From the NCBI GenBank assembly GCA_023664955.1, contig JAMPEV010000001.1:52936-87620 (forward strand): a stretch of DNA of 34,685 nt, in the 5' to 3' direction. The notes beneath the pieces are model-generated. The model was not told the origin of the DNA. It was given only the letters and a program-made list of their open reading frames with translations, and did no database searches. Below are positions 7,201-14,432 of the stretch, piece by piece; positions within the stretch are counted from its first letter, which is position 1, and every line of letters starts with the position of its first letter. Made by a program: the position numbers and the translations under genes. The DNA comes from Duncaniella sp. (GTDB lineage Bacteria; Bacteroidota; Bacteroidia; Bacteroidales; Muribaculaceae).

Positions 7201-8358
7201 ATGAATCTATTAAAACTTTTGACAATTGGGGTGGCTGCTCTGACCATGGCCAGCTGCTCCAACAGCGACGACCCGACCTCATCAGATGAATTGTCGGCCA
7301 AGGAGAAAGCACTTCAGGCGGCCACTGTGGATTATGTGAATCACACTGTATTGCCCACTTATGCAGCCATGGCAGATGCTGCGATTGAGATGTGTGACCT
7401 GTGCCACACCATGCAAGATAAATTTCTTGATGGATCTCTAACTCAGAGCGATGTTAAAGCTGCCGGTGACGCATGGAAACGCGCTCGTAAAAATTGGGAG
7501 TTAAGCGAGGCTTTCCTTTATGGGCCCGCTGCCAATCACAACATTGACCCCCACATTGACTCATGGCCTCTCGATAAGGCCGCTATGGAGAATCTTCTTG
7601 AACAGATAAGAAGAGGCAACCAGTGGACCCTTGAAAACAATGGTGGCTATGGCTTGATCGGCTTCCATGCAGTGGAGTTTATGCTTTTCGAGCTTAGCAA
7701 TGATGAGAACACTGCACTTGTTCACTCTACTGACTATACTTCAGAAGAACTTGAATTTCTTGTTGCCGTAGCTGATGACCTTTGCGCTCAGTGTGTATGC
7801 CTTGAGGCTTGCTGGGCTGGCATGGATAACATTTCTCAGCATAAGCAGGAAATCCTTGAAGAGGCCGAGCTCGACTACAACGAAAATTATGGCGACGAGA
7901 TGAAAAATGCCGGTCAACCCGGTTCACGCTTCAAAACTTACCAAGAGGCTGCTGAAGAAATTATTCAAGGATGTATCGACATTGCTGATGAGGTTGGCAA
8001 TACCAAGATTGGCCGTCCTCACATCGGGTCTTCTCTGGAGGATAAAAACTATATTGAATCCCCTTATTCACTCAATTCTATTGAGGACTTTGCCGACAAT
8101 ATCCGATCGGTAAGGAATGCTTATCTTGGTAGCAATAACGGAGATGCGAGCGTCAGTGACTACGTGCGCAGTCAAAACGCCGATGTTGACAAAGCAGTGC
8201 GCGAGGCTATACAAAATGCAATTGACGCTATTGAGCGGATTCCTGAACCATTTGCCAAGAATGCTGCTGGAAGCTTAAGCGCTAACGCTATGGAGGCCGC
8301 AGGCTCAACTCTGGTTGATGCTCTCGAAAATGCGATGTCAATTGTCGCAGGTCGTTAA
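7201..8358 (+). CDS. Imelysin-like (peptidase M75 family) lipoprotein with a CXXCH motif
   Basis: A 385-residue lipoprotein with lipobox TMASC (Cys19), so it is anchored to a membrane, likely the outer one. The imelysin signature GxHxxE is present as GFHAVE (154-159), and the four-helix-bundle character is clear (SEAFLYGPAANHNIDPHID at 102-120). Imelysin-like proteins are linked to iron uptake and are not proven peptidases despite the family name. Unusually, residues 65-69 read CDLCH, a canonical c-type heme attachment motif, in the first helical region. A second Cys cluster (CAQCVCLEAC) lacks the His. It is 17 bases before a di-heme oxidoreductase gene, and CcsBA is encoded two genes downstream, so heme attachment is possible. 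That is inference. Confidence 0.87.
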   Translation: MNLLKLLTIGVAALTMASCSNSDDPTSSDELSAKEKALQAATVDYVNHTVLPTYAAMADAAIEMCDLCHTMQDKFLDGSLTQSDVKAAGDAWKRARKNWELSEAFLYGPAANHNIDPHIDSWPLDKAAMENLLEQIRRGNQWTLENNGGYGLIGFHAVEFMLFELSNDENTALVHSTDYTSEELEFLVAVADDLCAQCVCLEACWAGMDNISQHKQEILEEAELDYNENYGDEMKNAGQPGSRFKTYQEAAEEIIQGCIDIADEVGNTKIGRPHIGSSLEDKNYIESPYSLNSIEDFADNIRSVRNAYLGSNNGDASVSDYVRSQNADVDKAVREAIQNAIDAIERIPEPFAKNAAGSLSANAMEAAGSTLVDALENAMSIVAGR

Positions 8359-8375
8359 CGATAATATTTAAGAAT

Positions 8376-10019
8376 GTGAAACTTAAACATATAAATTATT
8401 ATACAATGCTTGCCATACTCATGGCAAGCATTTCGTCGTGTTCAGATGACGCCATTACCGACGAGCCGGCACCCATCGACGAATTACCCGACTGGTACTA
8501 TGCCGGTGGCGAACTCGGTACAACTTTCCTGAGCACAAGTAACGCTTTGGAGCAACCTACACCGGCGGTGGAAAACCAGGGCCTGTATCAATCTTTTAAA
8601 AATGGCGAAGCAATATTTGAGAAGCCGTTTATGGCTAACCAGTCGGGCGTAAGGTCAGGGTTGGGGCCGGTGTACATACGCACGTCGTGTCTCCATTGCC
8701 ATCCCAACTACAGTCATGGCTCTCGCATACCTGAAGGCAGTTTTAATACAACCAATCCGGGCAACGGCTGCCTGCTGGTGGTGTATGACCCTCAAACCGA
8801 AGCTTATGTGTCGTGGCTTGCGGGAATGCCCCAAGGCCATGCAGTAGCTCCGTTTAAGGCACCAATCGACGAGTCAAAGATTACGGTGACATGGAAAAAC
8901 GCTACGGATGATTGGGGCAATCGCTTTGACGATGGCGAAACATACGAACTGTCATATCCGGAGGTAAATATGCCTAAGGATGCTATTTATGTAGTTTCAC
9001 AAGGCTATGAGCTGCCTACCGGATATGGGGTGAAACTCGAATCAACTATCGGAATTTTTGGCACTGGCTTGCTTGACGCTATCTCCGAGGCCGACATTCT
9101 TGAGCAATACAGAAAACAAGAGAAAGACGGCATCCTGCCCAATGGGCTTAACCCCGCCTTCTATAGCAGTGGCCAATGGACTTCAATGTATGCCAATTCG
9201 CTACAAGGCGACGGCACGGGGTATGTGCGTAGATTTACATACACCCTTTCGCGCGGTCCGCTTCAAGATGCTGCCGGAGCAAATGCTATCTGGAATATCA
9301 CAAATGTGACCCGCTCCGACCGCCGCTATCACTATTTAGATGCCGCCGGTTCCTACGCCAAGTATTCGGCATTGGATCCTGAGGTTCAGGCAGGCTTTGA
9401 GCAATATGTGCAGCGTATAGATCCGAATCACCGTCACGCTGCATATTGGGAGGGATCGATGGAACAACGCATTCTTGCGTACCTCAACGACAAGGAACTC
9501 GATGTGGAAATGACCGACGACGAGTACACCGACTTCATGGTATGGCATCGAGGACTCGCAATCCCGGCAGTGCGCGACATTGACAACCCTGATGTCAGAC
9601 GCGGACGTGAGCTATTCTCGCAGATTGGCTGCGACTATTGCCATCGTCCGTCATGGACCACCGGAGATGACAAGATTGTTGACCCCGCCAAGTTTTTTGT
9701 CGGTTCAGAATTGCCCCGTTACCCACATCAGAAGATATGGCCTTACACCGATATGGTGCAGCATAAGTTGATGATGATTAACGATATAAGGGGCGGCTGG
9801 TGTAGGACAACTCCGTTGTGGGCACGAGGTCTTCACCAAAAGGTAACAGGAAGTCCAACGGCCGACCGCCTTCACGACTGCCGTGCACGTACAACTATGG
9901 AAGCAATCATGTGGCACGGATATTCGCCCAATAGTGATGCACGCTATTGCATTGAAGCCTTCCGCAAGCTGAACAAAGCCGAGCGCGACGCTATAATACG
10001 CTTCGTTGATGCCATATGA
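8376..10019 (+). CDS. Di-heme oxidoreductase (DHOR/DUF1111 family) lipoprotein
   Basis: A 547-residue c-type cytochrome lipoprotein. I take the GTG at 8376 because it supplies a basic N-region (MKLKHINYY) before the hydrophobic stretch and the lipobox ending at Cys22; the ATG at 8406 would leave a signal without positive charge. Two heme motifs are visible: CLHCH at 105-109 and CDYCH at 419-423. Length and placement match putative di-heme peroxidases/thiol oxidoreductases, which commonly neighbour imelysin genes. It probably acts in the periplasm or at the cell surface as an electron-transfer or peroxide-reducing enzyme; the true substrate is unknown. Its stop overlaps the ccsBA start (ATGA), which indicates coupled translation. 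Confidence 0.87.
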   Translation: MKLKHINYYTMLAILMASISSCSDDAITDEPAPIDELPDWYYAGGELGTTFLSTSNALEQPTPAVENQGLYQSFKNGEAIFEKPFMANQSGVRSGLGPVYIRTSCLHCHPNYSHGSRIPEGSFNTTNPGNGCLLVVYDPQTEAYVSWLAGMPQGHAVAPFKAPIDESKITVTWKNATDDWGNRFDDGETYELSYPEVNMPKDAIYVVSQGYELPTGYGVKLESTIGIFGTGLLDAISEADILEQYRKQEKDGILPNGLNPAFYSSGQWTSMYANSLQGDGTGYVRRFTYTLSRGPLQDAAGANAIWNITNVTRSDRRYHYLDAAGSYAKYSALDPEVQAGFEQYVQRIDPNHRHAAYWEGSMEQRILAYLNDKELDVEMTDDEYTDFMVWHRGLAIPAVRDIDNPDVRRGRELFSQIGCDYCHRPSWTTGDDKIVDPAKFFVGSELPRYPHQKIWPYTDMVQHKLMMINDIRGGWCRTTPLWARGLHQKVTGSPTADRLHDCRARTTMEAIMWHGYSPNSDARYCIEAFRKLNKAERDAIIRFVDAI

Positions 10020-11881
10020 TAAGACATAACCCTTTTACCCTTTTGATACACATTGCACTGGTGATCATACTCGCCGGTGCATTGTGTACTCATTTCTTTG
10101 GAATACAAGGAGAAATTACAATCAAGGATTGTAAATCCTCCCAAATCTTCTCCAACACTTCCGGCACTGGATCTGACCGCCTTCCCTTCGGAGTGTCGCT
10201 AATTAACGCTGATGTAGAGTTTTATCCCGGCACAACAACACCGATGGACTTCAAAAGCACCATCTGTGTCAACAACAATGACTACAAGGTGTCGATGAAT
10301 AAACCCGCCTTAATAGATGGCTGGCGTTTCTATCAATCCGGAATGGACACTGATAGTTCTACGTTCACACTCAGTTATGACCCATGGGGAATATTCATAA
10401 CATATGTAGGGTACATAATGCTTGCAATTGGACTTATTGGATTTTTCTTTCAAAAAAACACGGCATGGCGATCTCTTATAAAACGGGGATCCTTATTAGG
10501 AATATTATTATGTCTTTGCAGCGGTATGGCAAATGCTTCAGAATTGCCTACAATGCAAAAACCTTTGGCAGCTAATCTGGGTAAAGTATATGTATATTGG
10601 AACGACCGTATTTGCCCCATGCAGACAATGGCTCGTGATGTCACCGTGAAGTTGTACGGCAGCGAATCTTATGAAGGTATGACATCGGAGCAAGTGTTGA
10701 CCGGCTGGTTATTTTATTTTGATGAATGGCTTACCGACTATAGCTCTAACAACCCGGAAATTAAGAGTCATGACATTGACAAGAAAAATAAAAAATTGCT
10801 CGAACGCAAGTATCTGATTTCAATTCTTGGCACGGGTGAAGCATTCAAAATCTACCCATATCAAACAACGGAGGGATTTACCGAATGGCTTTCACTGACC
10901 GGACGCCGACCATCCGGAATGTCATTGGAACAATGGAAGTTCATGCAGACAACAATGCCGCATATCAAGGAGTTGCTCCTTCATGGGAAGAACATTAATG
11001 CTAATGATGAAATCAATAGGCTCGTTGCAAATCAGAAGAAGTACGCCGGCGAAGATGATTTACCATCTGCGACCAAAATAAAAGCTGAAATCCTGTACAA
11101 TAGGTTTGTCCGCCCGGTCTATGGTGGTATCATTGCTCTATTGTTAAGCTCCGCTTTCTTGTTTTTCGGCCTATCAAAACGTAAAAGCGGTGTCAAACCA
11201 CTTCTTACATTTGTCCATGCCGCTTTGACCATCACTGTTGTAAACGCTGTGATGCTGTCATGGTGGCTTGGCGGACATGTCCCACTGTCAAATGGCTCTG
11301 AGATGATGATATTTATGGCGGCGATATCCCTCATCTTCGCCTTTTCATTAAAAGATGACATTGTAAAGGGTGCGTTGCTCATGGTTGCAGGTATGGCGCT
11401 CATGGTTGCAGGTATGGCATCAAGATCTCCTCAGATCGGTTCATTGATGCCGGTCTTGTCAAGTCCGCTGCTATCAGTTCATGTCATGGTAATCATGTGT
11501 GCATATGTGCTATTCCTTATGATGGCTGTATTGTCGTTAATAGCCCTTATCAGCAAAAACAACAAGTGCAAAGAAGATTTAAGTAGAATAAACAGAATAA
11601 TCCTGACACCGGCTGTGACTCTGCTTGCCATGGGCATTATGATTGGCGCCGTGTGGGCCAATCAATCATGGGGGCGCTATTGGGGCTGGGATCCCAAAGA
11701 GACGTGCGCATTTGTGATGTTGTTGGTTTACGCCATACCGCTTCATTGGGCTTGCCCTAAATGCAGATGTTTCCGCAAGCCTGATTTCCTGCATCGTTAT
11801 TTATTAATTGCATTGGTCACTGTCCTATTCACTTATTTCGGTGCCAACTTTCTAATCCCCGGCTTACACTCATATGCTTGA
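10016..11881 (+). CDS. ccsBA: Fused cytochrome c synthase CcsBA (System II)
   Basis: A 621-residue inner-membrane protein joining a ResB/CcsB-like half to a CcsA half. There is a membrane span at about 8-29, a periplasmic stretch, a second span near 127-147 and a third near 157-172, then a large periplasmic domain to about residue 368. After that come the CcsA spans with the heme-handling WWD motif WANQSWGRYWGWDPKET (547-563) and the typical GLHSYA C-terminus. The enzyme exports or positions heme and ligates it to CXXCH cysteines. It starts inside the stop of the di-heme oxidoreductase gene, so it looks dedicated to maturing that protein and perhaps the imelysin. A 7-residue tandem duplication (LMVAGMA twice) lies in one CcsA span. 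Confidence 0.9.
   Translation: MIRHNPFTLLIHIALVIILAGALCTHFFGIQGEITIKDCKSSQIFSNTSGTGSDRLPFGVSLINADVEFYPGTTTPMDFKSTICVNNNDYKVSMNKPALIDGWRFYQSGMDTDSSTFTLSYDPWGIFITYVGYIMLAIGLIGFFFQKNTAWRSLIKRGSLLGILLCLCSGMANASELPTMQKPLAANLGKVYVYWNDRICPMQTMARDVTVKLYGSESYEGMTSEQVLTGWLFYFDEWLTDYSSNNPEIKSHDIDKKNKKLLERKYLISILGTGEAFKIYPYQTTEGFTEWLSLTGRRPSGMSLEQWKFMQTTMPHIKELLLHGKNINANDEINRLVANQKKYAGEDDLPSATKIKAEILYNRFVRPVYGGIIALLLSSAFLFFGLSKRKSGVKPLLTFVHAALTITVVNAVMLSWWLGGHVPLSNGSEMMIFMAAISLIFAFSLKDDIVKGALLMVAGMALMVAGMASRSPQIGSLMPVLSSPLLSVHVMVIMCAYVLFLMMAVLSLIALISKNNKCKEDLSRINRIILTPAVTLLAMGIMIGAVWANQSWGRYWGWDPKETCAFVMLLVYAIPLHWACPKCRCFRKPDFLHRYLLIALVTVLFTYFGANFLIPGLHSYA
11377..11417 (+). repeat. 21-bp in-frame tandem duplication inside ccsBA
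   Basis: GCTCATGGTTGCAGGTATGG occurs at 11377-11396 and again at 11398-11417, a period of 21 bases. It duplicates seven codons (LMVAGMA) in a hydrophobic segment and lengthens that membrane span. The identity of the copies suggests a recent slippage event. Confidence 0.9.
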
Positions 11882-11897
11882 ATTCCTTTAACAATAT

Positions 11898-12135
11898 AAT
11901 CCTACGGGCATAACACTTGGACTATGTATTTTTTTGATAATCGGTGTTTTCTATCCTTTAATTATTAAGGGAGAATATTATTTCGGCGTGAAATGCTGGT
12001 GGGCGTTCTTTATCATGGGGTTGTCTACTATGGCCTTATCAATATCTAACGACAATTTCTTTTGGTAAAACACTGCTTGCCGTAATAGCTTTCTCATGCT
12101 TTTGGAGCATACTTGAAGTTTTTGAACAGAAGAAA
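11898..12135 (+). pseudogene. Decayed DUF4491 family membrane protein gene
   Basis: From 11898 one frame reads NPTGITLGLCIFLIIGVFYP, then IIKGEYYFGVKCWWAFFIMG, up to a stop at 12066-12068. The frame shifted by one base resumes from 12064 with TLLAVIAFSCFWSILEVFEQ followed by KK. Together these give the body of a DUF4491 protein, a family of about 100 residues common in Bacteroidales. No start codon precedes the first part; TAT stands where ATG would be expected. The second frame runs into unrelated sequence and stops at 12190-12192. Lost start, frameshift and lost tail make this a pseudogene. It lies directly after ccsBA on the same strand. Confidence 0.8.
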
Positions 12136-12298
12136 TCTCATTCCATGACTCAGCTCCACAGATTACCGCACAGAGCGATACGAATAGGATAGATTCAAGA
12201 CTGTGTTTTTGAGTGAGCTCGACGCATGGATCGTTTACCGATGAGAAAAAATCTTATATAAATTTCATGATCTTGCCCTGATGAGTAACTATCGCATC

Positions 12299-12329
12299 TT
12301 GTATCTTATAAGAAATTTTATTACTTTTG
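12299..12329 (+). promoter_or_regulatory. Promoter of the TlpA-like lipoprotein gene
   Basis: TTG at 12299-12301, a 20-base spacer and TACTTTTG at 12322-12329. The predicted start near 12335 lies downstream of a possible TTG start codon at 12327, which supports ATG 12360 as the true start. Confidence 0.7.
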
Positions 12330-12359
12330 CGCATTAACCACATTCGTTACATATCGCTT

Positions 12360-13463
12360 ATGAAACCAAAGCATTTAATTCTCTGCGGATTGCTTTTTGC
12401 GACAGCTTGCAACGTTGACACTCATCCAAATTACACCGTCACCTACCCCGTCTCAGATGAGAAAAACAATACTATGGCTTACCTCGTAGATTGGGACAGC
12501 GGTGAAAAGACTGATTCAGCGATAGTTGCCGATGGTCAAGTCGTATTCACCGGAGTTGTTGATAAACCTGCCCTCGGACGGCTGATGATTGACGGTGCCC
12601 GTGGTCCGATTTTCGTGTTAGAAAAGGGCGATATTGTGTTCAATGAAGCCGGCAAACCCTCTGGCACAGAATTGAATGACAAGTTTACCTCCTACAGCGT
12701 TGAGCAAAACGAGCTTGGCAAACAATATGAGGCTCTTGACCCCAAGGATTCAACCCAAGTAGCAGAGGCTAAATCACTTAAAGCGGAATTTGACAACATA
12801 CCGGCTAAGGCAGTTTCTGAAAATTCTGATAATCCCGTGGGACTATATTGGTTTCTCCAGAAAGCATACGAAATGTCGCTCCCTCAGCTCGATGAAGCCA
12901 TAGCAAAGAATCCTCAAATGGGCAAATCCTCCAGAGTGCAGAAACTACGCAAGGCTCTTTTGGCTAAAGCAGAAACCACCGAAGGAAAACAGTATAAAGA
13001 TTTTGAAATCACCTACAACGGTAATACCCAAAAACTTAGCGACTTCATTGGCAACGGGCACTACACCCTCGTAGACTTTTGGGCAAGTTGGTGTGGCCCC
13101 TGCATCCGACAAACCAAGGTCATCAAAGAGCTATATAATAAGTATCAGGGGAAGGGGCTCGAAGTAGTGGGCATAGCTGTGTGGGACGAGCCTGCTAACA
13201 CACTGAAAGCTATTGACAGCCATGGACTCACATGGCCATGTATGCTCAACGGACAGACAGGTCCTACCGATCTCTATGGTATCTCAAGCATCCCCTGCAT
13301 CATCCTCATCGACCCTGATGGTATAATAGTGTCACGCGATAAGCAAAACCAAGCTCTGATTGACGATGTTGATTCAGCCATGGCTAATTTCTCACCACAA
13401 GAGATGCAGGTTGAGACTGCCAAAAGAGACAGTGCAGCCGTAGATAGTAAACTAATTTTCTAA
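12360..13463 (+). CDS. TlpA/ResA-like thiol-disulfide oxidoreductase lipoprotein
   Basis: A 367-residue exported lipoprotein (lipobox ATAC, Cys17). The N-terminal third (to about 125) is a beta-rich DUF4369-like domain, the middle is helical, and the C-terminal 145 residues form a thioredoxin fold with the redox motif WASWCGPC (241-248, Cys245 and Cys248) and a cis-proline region SSIPCIILIDPDG. This architecture is very common in Bacteroidetes, where it acts in periplasmic disulfide reduction or cytochrome c thiol handling. An upstream promoter lies within 35 bases of the ATG. It is 22 bases before the TIGR02757 gene. Its proximity to ccsBA is suggestive, but it has its own promoter. Confidence 0.88.
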   Translation: MKPKHLILCGLLFATACNVDTHPNYTVTYPVSDEKNNTMAYLVDWDSGEKTDSAIVADGQVVFTGVVDKPALGRLMIDGARGPIFVLEKGDIVFNEAGKPSGTELNDKFTSYSVEQNELGKQYEALDPKDSTQVAEAKSLKAEFDNIPAKAVSENSDNPVGLYWFLQKAYEMSLPQLDEAIAKNPQMGKSSRVQKLRKALLAKAETTEGKQYKDFEITYNGNTQKLSDFIGNGHYTLVDFWASWCGPCIRQTKVIKELYNKYQGKGLEVVGIAVWDEPANTLKAIDSHGLTWPCMLNGQTGPTDLYGISSIPCIILIDPDGIIVSRDKQNQALIDDVDSAMANFSPQEMQVETAKRDSAAVDSKLIF

Positions 13464-13485
13464 GCTTGCCATACAATCTGATAAA

Positions 13486-14256
13486 ATGACCGACCGCGAT
13501 CTCAAAGAACTTCTCGACACAGAGGCAAATCGCATCAACTCGCCCATGTTTATCGATGATGACCCGGTGCAATTCCCACGCAGATTCACTGATTTGCAGG
13601 ACATTGAAATCTCTTCCATCCTGAGTGCCACAATAGCATGGGGAAATCGCAAGATGATATGCCGCGACTGCGACAAGATGCTCGCCCTAATGGACAATCA
13701 GCCATTCAATTACATGATGGATGAGGGGTATGAGGACTTACCTGACGAATTGAACATTCATCGCACATTCTTCACGCAACATCTTAAATTCTTTCTCCGC
13801 GGACTAAGAAATATATATTCGGAACATGGGTCGCTACAAGAATTTGCCCGACATATCGCCATCGCCTCCGACGAAGCCCCGGCATGGAAATTAGTAGAAG
13901 GGATTAACCGCAAACTCTTTTTATCCAACTCACCTGACACATGGCATTATGCAACTCGATGCCTGCCACAGAATCTCAAGAACTCAGCTCTCAAACGTGT
14001 CAACATGGCTCTACGATGGCTTGTTAGGGATGATGACATTGTAGACCTTGGAGTCTGGGACGTTATAGCGCCGTCGCAACTATACATACCCCTCGATGTG
14101 CATGTAGGAGATGTGTCACGCGAGCTCGGACTTTTGACACGCAATGCCGCTGACCGAAAAGCAGTCAACGAAGTCACCCGGCATCTACGCCGCTTCAACC
14201 CCGCCGACCCCACAATCTACGACTTCGCCCTCTTCGGAATAGGGATGAAACTATAA
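13486..14256 (+). CDS. TIGR02757 (DUF2400) family protein
   Basis: A 256-residue cytoplasmic protein that matches the conserved TIGR02757 family of Bacteroidetes: LLDTEANRINSPMFIDDDPV near the start, SSILSATIAWGNRKMI at 43-58, and the C-terminal LYIPLDVHVGDVSRELGL with DPTIYDFALFGIGM. The helical organisation and the conserved Asp/His segment recall DNA-glycosylase-like (HhH-GPD) folds, but no activity is established. The length is normal. It follows the TlpA-like gene by 22 bases and ends at a bidirectional terminator. Confidence 0.85.
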   Translation: MTDRDLKELLDTEANRINSPMFIDDDPVQFPRRFTDLQDIEISSILSATIAWGNRKMICRDCDKMLALMDNQPFNYMMDEGYEDLPDELNIHRTFFTQHLKFFLRGLRNIYSEHGSLQEFARHIAIASDEAPAWKLVEGINRKLFLSNSPDTWHYATRCLPQNLKNSALKRVNMALRWLVRDDDIVDLGVWDVIAPSQLYIPLDVHVGDVSRELGLLTRNAADRKAVNEVTRHLRRFNPADPTIYDFALFGIGMKL

Positions 14257-14376
14257 AATAAGTAAGTGAGCAGGACGATGAATGATTTTGTACTTGTTAC
14301 GATAGCGCGCTCTGTAACTGAGGTATAATGGCAAAAGCGTCTTCGTAATGATTATAGAATAACAATGAATAATATA

Positions 14377-14410
14377 AAAAAGTCAGCCGGTGAATGTCGG
14401 CTGACTTTTT
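14377..14410. terminator. Bidirectional terminator between convergent genes
   Basis: Perfect 13-bp stem, arms 14377-14389 and 14398-14410, with an 8-base loop and A5/T5 flanks on both sides. It serves both the TIGR02757 gene and the facing glucanotransferase gene. Confidence 0.9.
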
Positions 14411-14432
14411 AATTTAGATGTATATTAATCAT

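Noticed and set aside
12327-12359. TTG start 33 bases before the TlpA-like gene's ATG
   Set aside because: That codon lies inside the -7 box of the promoter, so it would not be transcribed; the ATG at 12360 also gives a proper lipoprotein signal.
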